A stretch of DNA of 64,000 bases from positions 2,672,356 through 2,736,355 of the forward strand of contig NZ_KE124774.1 of assembly GCF_000188155.2 (NCBI RefSeq). The letters are read 5' to 3'. The stretch comes from Methylocystis sp. ATCC 49242. Lineage in GTDB: Bacteria; Pseudomonadota; Alphaproteobacteria; Rhizobiales; Beijerinckiaceae. Under the pieces are notes generated by a model. The model did no database searches, was not told the origin of the DNA, and was given only the letters and a program-made list of their open reading frames with translations. Within the stretch, counting starts at the first letter, position 1; every line of letters starts with the position of its first letter. A program made the translations under genes and the position numbers. Of the stretch, positions 55,807-64,000 are shown in pieces.

Positions 55807-56460
55807 ATGATACAGCTCGACAACGTTTTCAAATATTACAGGTCGAACGGACATCGGAAGATCGTCCTCAACCACGTCAGCCTCGATTTCATGGCGGGGC
55901 GCAGCTATGGGATTCTCGGCGTCAATGGCGCCGGAAAATCGACCCTGATGCGGCTTCTGGCGGGCACGGAACTGCCGAATGGCGGGCGCATCCGCCGCAA
56001 CGGACGCATTTCATGGCCGCTCGGCTTCAGCGGCGGCCTGCATCCGAAACTCACCGGGCGCGAGAATGTGAAATTCGTCTCGCGCGTCTATGGTCAGGAC
56101 GCACGCAAGGTGATCGACTTCGTCGAGGATTTCGCCGAGATCGGCGCCTATATGGACGTCGCGATCAGCACCTATTCCTCGGGCATGATCGCGCGGCTCG
56201 CCTTCGGACTCACGCTCGCGATCGAATTCGACTGCTATCTGATTGACGAGGTGACGGCGGTGGGCGACGCCCGCTTCGCCGCGAGGTGCAAGGAAGAATT
56301 TGGCAAGCGCAAGCAGAAGTCCGACGTGATCATGGTGTCGCACGGCATGTCGACGATCAAGGAATATTGTGATCGCGGAATTGTCCTGGCGGGCGGCCAG
56401 ATGCATGTTTTCTCCAATGTCGACGACGCGATAGACCTGTATAAGAAGCTCAATGCCTGA
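55807..56460 (+). CDS. kpsT: Polysaccharide ABC exporter ATPase (KpsT/Wzt short form)
   Basis: 217 residues. Walker A GVNGAGKSTLMRLLAG, signature STYSSGMIARLAFGLTLA, Walker B FDCYLIDEVTAVGD, and the H-loop MVSHGMSTIKEYCD. No C-terminal carbohydrate-binding domain, as in KpsT. Powers export with the permease at 36.6 kb. Overlaps the next gene by 8 bases. Confidence 0.93.
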   Translation: MIQLDNVFKYYRSNGHRKIVLNHVSLDFMAGRSYGILGVNGAGKSTLMRLLAGTELPNGGRIRRNGRISWPLGFSGGLHPKLTGRENVKFVSRVYGQDARKVIDFVEDFAEIGAYMDVAISTYSSGMIARLAFGLTLAIEFDCYLIDEVTAVGDARFAARCKEEFGKRKQKSDVIMVSHGMSTIKEYCDRGIVLAGGQMHVFSNVDDAIDLYKKLNA

Positions 56461-57745
56461 GCCGAAAACCCCCAACCAGCCCCACAAGTCGGTCGCCGTC
56501 CCCGGTTCCCGGGAGGTGTTCGACCCGGAGCAGGCCGCCCGCGCAACGAAGGCGATTTCGCGCGCCCTGCGCCGGGCCGCGACCAAGTCTCGCGCGCCGA
56601 CGCGCATCATTTCGGGCGGCGGCGGCTTCCAGGCGCGGCGCGGCGATCGTGTCTTTCGTCAGGCGCTTCTGGCGAGCTTCGGCATGTTCGTCGCCGTTCC
56701 GTTGCTCATCGCCTCGATCTACTGGGGCCTCGTCGCGAGCAAGCAATATGTGACCGAGACGAAATTCTCCCTGCGCTCGGGCGAGAATGCCTCGCTGACG
56801 ATGATGACCGGCGGCGAAACGTCGGGAGGCGGCCAGCAAATGCAGGACGCGCAGGTCGTCGTGAAATATATCCTCAGCCGGGGGTTGATCGAAGCGCTCG
56901 ACAGGAAAATCAACCTGAGAGAAAAATTCTCGCGTCCGGGCGTGGACTATTTTTCGCGCTTCGACGCCGATAGTCCCGTCGAGGATTTGGAGAGATACTG
57001 GAAGAAAAGGGTCGACGCGAGCGTCGACATCATGTCCGGCATCATCTCGGTCAGCGTCAGGGCCTTCACGCCCGAAGACTCTCTCCTCATCACACAGAAT
57101 GTGATCGACCTCTCCGAAGCTCTCGTCAATGACCTGTCGACGCGCGCGCGACGAGACACGCTGAAGCAGATGCGCAGCGAACTGACCCGCGCGGAGGAAC
57201 GCCTGAAGGCCGCGACGGCGGCGATGCGCGAAGCGCGCGACGCCGAGGGCGTTCTGGATGCGCCGGCTGCCGCCGAGGCGCTCAACAAGGTGATCACCGC
57301 GCTCAGGATGGAGCTTTCCACGACGGAAGAGAATCTCGCGCTGCAATCGGGTTCGGCGACGACCGATTCGCCGCAGGTGAGGCTGCTGAATGCGCGCGTG
57401 CGCAGCCTGAAAAACCAGATTGCCGAATATTCGGCCCAGATCGCCAGCACAGACGACAAAAACACCTCGCTGGCCGGACGTGCGGGCAAGCTGTCGCAGC
57501 ATGAGGTCGAGACCGCTATCGCACAGCAACAATATGCGATGGCGGCCACGGCTTTCGAAAATGCGCGCATCGATCTCGAAAGCCAGCGAGCCTATCTGAC
57601 GACATTCCTGCGGCCCACGCTTGCGGAGAAATCCATCTATCCGCTGCGCTGGCTGGAGTGGTCGATCATCGTCGCACCGGCCATTCTCGTCTGGACATTG
57701 CTCGTCGCCGTCGCCTTCCTCGTTCGCGACCACATGGCGAAATAG
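56453..57745 (+). CDS. kpsE: KpsE/BexC-like capsule export inner-membrane protein (copy A)
   Basis: 430 residues. One N-terminal membrane helix (ASFGMFVAVPLLIASIYWG), a large periplasmic part with long coiled coils (about 230-360), the family motif GVDYFSRFD, and a C-terminal helix (IIVAPAILVWTLLVAVAFLV). PCP-3-type co-polymerase that links the ABC transporter to the outer-membrane channel. Overlaps kpsT, so they form one unit. Confidence 0.88.
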   Translation: MPEPKTPNQPHKSVAVPGSREVFDPEQAARATKAISRALRRAATKSRAPTRIISGGGGFQARRGDRVFRQALLASFGMFVAVPLLIASIYWGLVASKQYVTETKFSLRSGENASLTMMTGGETSGGGQQMQDAQVVVKYILSRGLIEALDRKINLREKFSRPGVDYFSRFDADSPVEDLERYWKKRVDASVDIMSGIISVSVRAFTPEDSLLITQNVIDLSEALVNDLSTRARRDTLKQMRSELTRAEERLKAATAAMREARDAEGVLDAPAAAEALNKVITALRMELSTTEENLALQSGSATTDSPQVRLLNARVRSLKNQIAEYSAQIASTDDKNTSLAGRAGKLSQHEVETAIAQQQYAMAATAFENARIDLESQRAYLTTFLRPTLAEKSIYPLRWLEWSIIVAPAILVWTLLVAVAFLVRDHMAK

Positions 57746-58009
57746 GCGCGTCTCGCGCGGGTCTCTCGGTCGACGACGGCTTGCGTCCCGACTCCGCGCC
57801 CATCGCGTGTCCAATTGTATTCGATCCGCGCAGGGCGGCTGGTTGGCGCCGATCGAACAGGCGTTAGGATAAGCGTTATCAAGAAAGGTTTTCCGGCTCG
57901 ATCCGAGCCGGAGAGACGCCGCAGCGCGGTCGGGACGACGGACGCGCGATTTTCCTTGTCCCTGCGCGTAGCAAAATACGAAGCGAGCGAGCAGTACTCG
58001 TAATCCGCC
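57746..58009. other. Gap between the two convergent KpsE-like genes
   Basis: 264 bases, nothing recognised; presumably holds the terminators of both genes, but I see no strong hairpin plus T-run. Confidence 0.3.
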
Positions 58010-59314
58010 CTACGTCATCTGGTCGTTGATGCTCGCGGCGATGAGCGTAACGACCGACCAGGCGACGAGCAATCCGGCGAAGATCATCACCGTATTGCCA
58101 ATCACTTTTGGATACAGCGCCGACTCCGGGAGCGTCGGCGTCACCACCGTCACAAGGTAAAGCTGCTGTTTTTCGAGGTCCTGACGCGCCTTCTGATAGG
58201 AGTTTTGCGAGAGCGTGTACTGCTGTTCGGCGAAGGCCTCCTCGAGCTTCAGCCGCTCATAGGTCGCTATCTGCGACGAGACCGTATCCGCGCCCGGACC
58301 GCTGGTCAGCTTTTTCTTGAGCTCCGCAATCTGCTGGTCGATCACCGCGAGGCGCGCTTTCTGCAAGCGCTGGCTCGGCGCGTCCTCCGAGAGGGACGAC
58401 GAGAAGGTCGAGAGGGCGTTGACGAGGTCGATGCGCTCCAGTGTGAGCTTGCCGATCTGGTCTCCGATGCTGACAGCGCGCGAACCGGGATCGATCAGGA
58501 AATTCTCGTTACGGAATCTGAGCGTCTTTTCCTTCGCGTCCGCGAGCATATGGCGCGTAAGATTGACTTCGAGCTCCGCCCGCTTGACCGCGTCCCGCCG
58601 GTTGCGCAGGGTGATCTTGTTGACGAGGTTTTCGCTTTCGCGAACGATATCCTGCGCAATATCCATCGCGTCCTGCGGACGGAAGGCGTCGACGCGCACG
58701 GTCAATATGCCCGACAGCGTATCCACGCTCGCGGCGACATGGCCGAGCCAATATTTCCATAGCTCCTCGATCGTCGAGCCTTTCGACAGGCGCGAAAAAT
58801 AGTCCACGCCCGGCCCCGAGAATTTTCCCTCCATATATTCCCGGCCGCCGAGATCGACGAGGATCGCTCGGCTCTTCACATAATTGAGCACCATGTAGGA
58901 GTCCTGCGAACCGCCCCCGCCGCCGCCAGAGCCTCCGCCGGTCATCTTCGCCATGATCGAGGCGGCGTCGGAGCCGGATTTCTTCTCCTGCTGCGCCTGG
59001 CGAACGGTCAAACGGGTCTCCGACACGTAGCGGTTCGACTGCCACAGCGCCGAATATAGCCAGAAAATCACGGTCGGAAGCACAACCACCGCCAGAAAGC
59101 TGCGCCAGATCAGGCCGCCGCCGGATCCCGCCCGGGCGAGCGCGTCCGTGACGATGTCGACGCTGCGCCACGCCACCGCCGGCAATCTGCTTCCGCCCTC
59201 GCCGTCGGAACGCATCAGGGCGCGACCGGACGCGAGCCGCGAGGCGACGCTGTTGCGCGCCGTCGTCACGACTTCCATCAAATTCGGTATTTTCGAAGGC
59301 CGTTCCCTGTTCAT
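58010..59314 (-). CDS. KpsE/BexC-like capsule export inner-membrane protein (copy B)
   Basis: 434 residues. N-terminal helix (FLAVVVLPTVIFWLYSALW), a Gly-rich loop (GGGSGGGGGGSQ), the family motif GPGVDYFSRLSKGST, coiled coils (about 225-370) and a C-terminal helix (TVMIFAGLLVAWSVVTLIA). Same architecture as copy A but divergent and encoded on the opposite strand facing it. It may serve another polymer or form a mixed assembly. Confidence 0.88.
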   Translation of the reverse strand: MNRERPSKIPNLMEVVTTARNSVASRLASGRALMRSDGEGGSRLPAVAWRSVDIVTDALARAGSGGGLIWRSFLAVVVLPTVIFWLYSALWQSNRYVSETRLTVRQAQQEKKSGSDAASIMAKMTGGGSGGGGGGSQDSYMVLNYVKSRAILVDLGGREYMEGKFSGPGVDYFSRLSKGSTIEELWKYWLGHVAASVDTLSGILTVRVDAFRPQDAMDIAQDIVRESENLVNKITLRNRRDAVKRAELEVNLTRHMLADAKEKTLRFRNENFLIDPGSRAVSIGDQIGKLTLERIDLVNALSTFSSSLSEDAPSQRLQKARLAVIDQQIAELKKKLTSGPGADTVSSQIATYERLKLEEAFAEQQYTLSQNSYQKARQDLEKQQLYLVTVVTPTLPESALYPKVIGNTVMIFAGLLVAWSVVTLIAASINDQMT

Positions 59315-59489
59315 CTGCCTTCAGTCGTTGATCGCGCGTCCCGCGCCGTTCTTGCATTGTCCGGCCGGCGTCCCGCCGGGCGCGGCTGACGATGCGCCGA
59401 TCGCCGCTTTCCGGGGAAGGGCAAGTCCGTCGAGCCCCTTGCGAACCGCCCGTAAAATAGGCGCGCCGCCGGGTGGGCGCAAGCTACGC

Positions 59490-61571
59490 TTATGGAAGCG
59501 TTTCATCATGGGCGTAAAGTGAAAGACCGGGGTGAAAATAAGGATCGTCGCGGATCGCCGAGCGCCAGCGGTCGCAAAAATTGCTGCGTTCCTTTTCATA
59601 GACCCGCTGAAGCCGAAGCCCGCCGCCGCGACTGGCCGACTGATGATGGATCAGGACAACTTGAGAATTGCAGATGGTTCTCCAGCCGCGCTCGGCCAGG
59701 CGCAGACAGAGATCGACGTCATTCAGCTCGACGGGCAGGTTCACGGCGTCGAAACCGCCGATGGCGTCGAACTTGCGCCGCTCGACCATCAGGCAGGCGC
59801 CGGTCACTGCGGAGACCTCATGCGGAACCAGATTGCGCTGCGTCCAGCCCGGGTCGGTCGCACCGAGCCCCGCGCCGAAATGTCCGGCGACGCCGCCCAT
59901 CCCGAGCAGAACGCCGACATGCTGCGTCAGCCTGTTGGGATAAAGCAGCTTCGCGCCGACGGCGCCGACCTCGGATTTTGCGGCAAAATGCAGCAGCCGC
60001 TCGATCCAGTCCGGCGTCAGAACCTCCGTGTCGTTATTGAGGAAAAGGAGATGATCACCCGCGATCGCTTGCGCGCCGGCGTTGCAGAGCGCGGAGAAAT
60101 TGAACGCGCCGGGCGATTTCAGGATCGTCAGCCGATCATGGACGGCCTGTAAACGCTCGAATAGCGCGTGCGTGCGGGGCTCCACGCTCTCGTTGTCGAC
60201 GACGACGACCCTGTAGTTCGAATAGCTCGTCTCCCTGAAGACGCTTTCGAGACAGGCGCCGAGAAGATCAGGGCGATCGCGCGTCGGGATGACGATTACG
60301 ACTGGCGGCGCGTTCTCGCGATACACAGCCGGGACGTCCTCGCAACGCAGGTTCGTCTCGCGCGCCAGCGCGAAGAGGGGCCGATGAAGCGCGCCGACCT
60401 CGCTGGCCGAGGCGCGCGCGGCGAGCCCCGCGATCAGATCCTCCGGGGCCGCCGCGGTCCAGTCGGCGTCCGAGGCGACGAGGCTCGCGCGAAACAGCGC
60501 CGCCCGCCCGATGTAATTCACAGAGCGGTGGAGCGTCGGACTCCATGGCGGCTTGAACACGGGACGCAGGCCGGCGCCTTCGCCGCGCGTCGCGTCCGAA
60601 TAGGCGAGCAATTGCTCGGGATGACGCGCGAAATGTTCGACAAAACAGGCGAAGGCATTCGGCTCCGGCCGATCGCCGGCTGAAAGGCGTCCGATCAGTT
60701 CGCCCGATTCGAAACGGATTTCGTCCGGAGCGAAGCGCGCAAATCCCGCCTCGCGCTCCCAGGCCGCCAGCCGCGCTTGCGCCCCGGCGTCCTGCGGCGA
60801 ACCGATGAACAGAACGCGCCAATTCGGATAGCTCTGTCCCGCGACTGCGCGGCAACTGTCGTCGATCTCGGCTCCCGTGGCGCCATGGAGTTCGAGAAGC
60901 AGGCTCACGGTCGGGCCGACGCGCCAGTCGCTGCGCGGCAGATCAAGTCCCGTGACGGCGTGATCGCGTCGCGCCGCCCGCCAGGCGGGATAAGTCGACA
61001 GGGCCTCGCCGCCCAGCGCCCACCGCCAATTGAGCTCCGATTCCCGGCTCAAGCCCACCCACCCGGCGCAAACCGCGAAAAACAGTCGCTTCGGGACGCG
61101 CGCCGCCCGGCGCGCCACGCTGAGAAAGGACGCCGGCCGAACGTCGATCACCCGGAAATCGAAACGGCCCGGCCGATTGGTGGGGCTGAGCCAGACCTCG
61201 CTTCGTTCTTTCGGGACGCGACCCACCCAGAACCCGACGCCTTCGCAGGGCGCCGGGAGAATTTCATCCCGGAATTCCCCTCCGCCCCGCCAGAAGCGAA
61301 GCAGCGGCCGGACGGGCGAATCGAAAGGGCTCGACGCATAGCGGATTTCCACGAGCCGGCCCGGCCGAAACGCCTCGATCGAATGGAAACGGAGCCAGGG
61401 CTCGCCTGACGTGGCGCTCAGGGCGCCCGCCTGGAGCCGGACGTCTTTCGCAATCTCCAGAGGCGGCTCGTTGGCGTCGGCGGAAATTGTGGAAGTCGAC
61501 GCTTGCAATACCGCCTCATCGTGACGTGGGGCCAAGTCCGGCCCCTTAACGGCGGCGCGCGGGCCGGTCAT
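59490..61571 (-). CDS. GT2-family glycosyltransferase with long N-terminal region
   Basis: 693 residues. C-terminal 300 residues form a GT-A domain of the rhamnosyltransferase type: VVIVIPTRDRPDLLGACLE, VVVDNESVEP, LLFLNNDTEVLTPDW and LPVELNDVDLCLRLAERGW, then HHQSASRG. The N-terminal 390 residues contain a second, weaker GT2-like stretch (VSLLLELHGATGAEIDDSCRAV...), as in two-domain O-antigen glycosyltransferases, and a leading beta-rich region. Cytosolic. Confidence 0.83.
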   Translation of the reverse strand: MTGPRAAVKGPDLAPRHDEAVLQASTSTISADANEPPLEIAKDVRLQAGALSATSGEPWLRFHSIEAFRPGRLVEIRYASSPFDSPVRPLLRFWRGGGEFRDEILPAPCEGVGFWVGRVPKERSEVWLSPTNRPGRFDFRVIDVRPASFLSVARRAARVPKRLFFAVCAGWVGLSRESELNWRWALGGEALSTYPAWRAARRDHAVTGLDLPRSDWRVGPTVSLLLELHGATGAEIDDSCRAVAGQSYPNWRVLFIGSPQDAGAQARLAAWEREAGFARFAPDEIRFESGELIGRLSAGDRPEPNAFACFVEHFARHPEQLLAYSDATRGEGAGLRPVFKPPWSPTLHRSVNYIGRAALFRASLVASDADWTAAAPEDLIAGLAARASASEVGALHRPLFALARETNLRCEDVPAVYRENAPPVVIVIPTRDRPDLLGACLESVFRETSYSNYRVVVVDNESVEPRTHALFERLQAVHDRLTILKSPGAFNFSALCNAGAQAIAGDHLLFLNNDTEVLTPDWIERLLHFAAKSEVGAVGAKLLYPNRLTQHVGVLLGMGGVAGHFGAGLGATDPGWTQRNLVPHEVSAVTGACLMVERRKFDAIGGFDAVNLPVELNDVDLCLRLAERGWRTICNSQVVLIHHQSASRGGGLRLQRVYEKERSNFCDRWRSAIRDDPYFHPGLSLYAHDETLP

Positions 61572-62668
61572 AGGCGATCGGGAAGAAGGAAAGCCACACG
61601 GCTCCCGATCAAACGTGGCAAGGATAATTTCTTGCGGGGACGTTACGCGCCCCGTTGCTCACGGTCAACGCGGCGTCTCCCGCGCGCCTTTTCATCTCGA
61701 AGTTTGACCGCACTGTGACGTCCCGAGGGCATTTTCGATCGGAGCGCGCCCTCTCCGCGCCGGGAAACGCCGCAGGGGGGCGATAGTCTCCTGTTCGATC
61801 AAAACCGGAGTGATCCCGGCGCTCGCGCGCGATCACGATGAAATGCGGCTCTCGGCCCGGCAAGGCTTCTCCGGCCGCCCATCGACGTCGTCATTCACCT
61901 CTCTCGTCGAATTCGGCGTGTACAGTTGGTTCATATTCCGGAGCGCCAGCATCGGAATGGCGAGACCGTCCTCGCGATCAGATTATCTCGCCTCATGTTT
62001 GATCCGGGGAATCGCCTGAAGCCAACTTCATTCTGTCGGAAGGCGTAATTCTTCGCCGCCATTCCCTGTTGAAGGAAACTGCATCGGCTGCAACGGCCTC
62101 GGGGGAATTACGTCTGATCCGATAATGCAAAATTTTAGTAACTTGCCAAATTCCTTCACAAAATCACTGCCGCAGCTTATCTCGCCGGTGGGCGTCTTAC
62201 GTCGAATTCCCTCATGGTGGAACCAACGCCTCGCCGGCGATGTTTTCATGCGGCGAACGATTGATGTCTTCACCCATGCCGCCGATAGCGCATGGGCGCC
62301 GCTCGTTGACCAACTTTCGGATGAATTTCAAGGGAGGCTTAGTTTTACTGCGTCCTCAACACCCCAGTCGCCACGTCAGATCCCACTAGCGGCATTGATC
62401 CGCTTGTTGCAATCGGAAGAAAGAACGCAACTTGAAATTGAAATTACAGTTGCTATGTAAACGCGTTGTGCCGTAATATGCGTGTCGGACATGCACATGA
62501 CATGCGCCAGTCAGTTTCTGATTGCTTCGGACATCCATGCAGTGTCGCCAAACTCCGGCGACGAAGGACGATGTCTGAGGAGTTGAGTTATTGACGTATT
62601 AAGTAACTGTTTATAAAACTCGTCTTTAACTCTGGCTTGACTTGCCAAACCCGTCTGCGAGGCTACTG
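61572..62668. other. Intergenic region with one weak ORF
   Basis: 1.1 kb, AT-richer toward the right. A 111-codon plus-strand frame at 62125-62460 (MQNFSNLPNSFTKSLPQ onward) has a plausible protein look in its middle (WNQRLAGDVFMRRTIDVF) but no family and no good ribosome binding site. Nothing else seen. Confidence 0.35.
62125..62460 (+). CDS. Hypothetical protein, doubtful
   Basis: 111 codons starting ATG 62125, ending EITVAM. Composition differs from the neighbours (more Ser, Thr, Gln, lower GC). No motif. Could be a relic of transferred DNA or not a gene. Confidence 0.3.
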   Translation: MQNFSNLPNSFTKSLPQLISPVGVLRRIPSWWNQRLAGDVFMRRTIDVFTHAADSAWAPLVDQLSDEFQGRLSFTASSTPQSPRQIPLAALIRLLQSEERTQLEIEITVAM

Positions 62669-62926
62669 ATGACGCTTACCCCCAGGGAAATCGCCCAACT
62701 CAAGAAAATTATTGTAATCGCTCAGGATCTTATCGAGAAAGCCGGCGGGGCCAAAAAGTCGGGCCGAGCCAATGGAGGCGAGGGCGCGGTCAGGATTCGC
62801 CGGGCGGGAAAAGATCTGGCGGCGTTCCGCAAGATGTTGAAGGCTGAACGAAAGGCTGGCGTGCCCGTCTCGAAAATCGCGAAGAAACACGGGATCAGCG
62901 CTTCCTATATCTATCAACTAGGCTGA
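62669..62926 (+). CDS. Small HTH protein
   Basis: 85 residues from ATG 62669 (GAGG 7 bases upstream): MTLTPREIAQLKKIIVIAQ with a C-terminal Hin/resolvase-like HTH (AGVPVSKIAKKHGISASYIYQLG). Basic linker between. Probably a DNA-binding regulator. A stem-loop begins at its stop codon. Confidence 0.65.
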   Translation: MTLTPREIAQLKKIIVIAQDLIEKAGGAKKSGRANGGEGAVRIRRAGKDLAAFRKMLKAERKAGVPVSKIAKKHGISASYIYQLG

Positions 62927-62954
62927 CCGGAACCCCTGAAGAAAATTCCGGTCA
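62924..62954 (+). terminator. Stem-loop at the end of the small HTH gene
   Basis: TGACCGGAA (62924-62932) pairs perfectly with TTCCGGTCA (62946-62954) around a 13-base loop. No T-run follows, so it may be a weak terminator or an operator for the HTH protein. Confidence 0.45.
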
Positions 62955-63409
62955 ATGGTGGCCGCGCCAATTTGCTAACGTGAATCGCGCGTTGAGAGGG
63001 GCGCAGTTCGTTAGTGCGTTCGGCGATCGTCCGCTGTTCTTATGGTGGCCGCGACCCTCGCCCGATAGCGCTCCCGGAACATTTCCACGCGTCCGGAATG
63101 AGCCCCTCGCCGCGGGTTTGTCGTTCCTGCAATGTTCCGGATCGCTAATGTGATCGACGATGGATCTTTCGAAAGTTCCATCGACTTTCGCAGCAAAGAC
63201 TGACGAAAATCCGCGCCATCGCGGCGCGAAGCGTCTTTTTTCGCTAAAATGTCCTATTGTAATCAAGGCGCGGCACACTTCGTTCGAGTCGAATCCGTTC
63301 CAAAGAGCCGCATCCGTCTTTCTGCCTGCGGCCGCCTCGGCTAGGCTTTTCAAAATCCGGTCCGCCATCGACAATGCGCCGCGCGCCTTGCGATGGGGGA
63401 TGAATTTGG
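62955..63409. other. Gap before the PilZ gene
   Basis: 455 bases. A leftward 140-codon frame (62952-63374, MSMADRILKSLAEAAAG at the start) has a fair-looking N-terminus but a compositionally poor C-terminus; I do not call it. GGGGGA at about 63396 is the ribosome binding site of the next gene. Confidence 0.3.
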
Positions 63410-64000
63410 ATGAAATTATCTCCCCCGGTGTCGTTCATGGGCGTCAATCTTCTACACTCGATCGCACATTTCACGACGAACCGTTTCCGGTGCGTTCAGG
63501 TTTCATTGCATGGACGATACATGCTGAAATCGAGCGAGGAATATCCCTGTCACACTTTCGAAATCTCGCCCGGCGAGGCGTCGCTTTTCGCGCCGGTGAA
63601 AGCGATGCCCGGTGAAAAGGTGGTGCTTTACCTGAGAGACCTTGGACGCTTCGCGGGCCTCGCCACGCGGGCGACGGAGATCGGCTTCGAAATGAGCCTG
63701 CAGCTCTCGCCGAAGAAGCGCGAAAGACTCGCCGATCAGCTGACATGGTACGCGAATCGCTCCGCGCTGGCGGTCGATGAACGCAGACGGCACGAACGCA
63801 TCGTTCCCCTGATGGAACTGACTGTCCTGCGTCTGGCGCGCGGCGACGAGCATATCGTCAGGATCAGGAGCCTGTCGCTCTCGGGCGTCGCCCTGGAGAC
63901 CGAGCTGACCCCGCTGCTGGGCGAGCAGGTCGTGATCGGCAATACGCCGGCGACCGTCGTGCGCTTTTTCGACGACGGGCTCGCCTGCGAATTCGTGACG
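63410..64000 (+). CDS. PilZ-domain protein, 3' end beyond window
   Basis: 197 codons from ATG 63410 (MKLSPPVSFMGVNLLHSI), with GGGGGA about 9 bases upstream, open to the window edge. First part (FRCVQVSLHGRYMLKSSEEY, GEKVVLYLRDLGRFAG) and second part (DERRRHERIVPLMELTVLRL, SLSLSGVALET) each look like PilZ folds. In the second the RxxxR c-di-GMP motif is RRHER, but the usual D/N before SxxG is Ser. Such tandem PilZ proteins link c-di-GMP to motility or polysaccharide production, which suits the locus. Confidence 0.78.
   Translation, partial: MKLSPPVSFMGVNLLHSIAHFTTNRFRCVQVSLHGRYMLKSSEEYPCHTFEISPGEASLFAPVKAMPGEKVVLYLRDLGRFAGLATRATEIGFEMSLQLSPKKRERLADQLTWYANRSALAVDERRRHERIVPLMELTVLRLARGDEHIVRIRSLSLSGVALETELTPLLGEQVVIGNTPATVVRFFDDGLACEFVT

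Noticed and set aside
62952-63374. 140-codon minus-strand frame
   Set aside because: Only the N-terminal third looks protein-like; C-terminus has random composition and no family was recognised.
1-64000. CRISPR array, tRNA or rRNA genes
   Set aside because: No regularly spaced repeat array and no tRNA-like cloverleaf or rRNA sequence was found on reading the window; a tool-based scan would settle small tRNAs.

Overview
The window is GC-rich DNA of alphaproteobacterial character, most likely Hyphomicrobiales and perhaps a methylotroph-like lineage. This rests on codon use, NodPQ-style sulfate activation, KpsE/KpsM/KpsT export genes and glycosyltransferases with 'Y..xYPDV' repeats; no rRNA or tRNA is present to fix the genus. 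It falls into an accessory half (1 to about 25.5 kb) and a surface-polysaccharide half (about 25.9 to 61.6 kb), with a short tail of small genes and a truncated PilZ gene.

1-12.1 kb is a defence island. It opens with a type I restriction HsdR (cut by the window edge) and a small HTH protein. Next comes a three-gene, same-strand cassette that I do not recognise as a described system: (i) a HerA/DUF87 ATPase with about six N-terminal membrane segments, (ii) a reverse transcriptase of the unknown/Abi type with an FVDD catalytic motif, and (iii) an AbiEii-like nucleotidyltransferase fused to a WYL domain and a C2HC zinc finger. The third gene has been hit twice, by an IS3-family and an IS66-family element. 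Removing both elements with their 4-bp and 8-bp target duplications restores one 464-codon frame exactly. A 66-bp coding-like repeat lies on each side of the cassette.

12.1-20.7 kb is a small integrative element: tyrosine integrase, AlpA-like regulator, split primase (zinc-finger protein plus TOPRIM/DUF927 helicase) and unknown genes, bounded by a 21-bp direct repeat. Two IS5-family copies with identical transposase proteins, in inverted orientation, each split one gene; both genes can be rejoined in frame. Then follow a nucleotidyltransferase-fold protein of unknown role (21.1-22.6 kb) and an IS21-family element whose istB carries a frameshift.

25.9-61.6 kb holds a glycosyltransferase, an RND efflux pair, and a long polysaccharide locus: O-acyl/SGNH/GSCFA-type modifying genes, an ABC exporter (permease at 36.6 kb, ATPase at 55.8 kb), two KpsE-like chain-length/export proteins, CysD and CysNC for PAPS, a sulfotransferase, several SAM methyltransferases, large multidomain glycosyltransferases, the complete dTDP-L-rhamnose pathway (rfbBCDA) and an RgpF/WsaF-like rhamnosyltransferase. 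Together these suggest an exported rhamnose-rich polymer that is sulfated, methylated and acylated. The outer-membrane channel and lipid-linker genes are not in the window.
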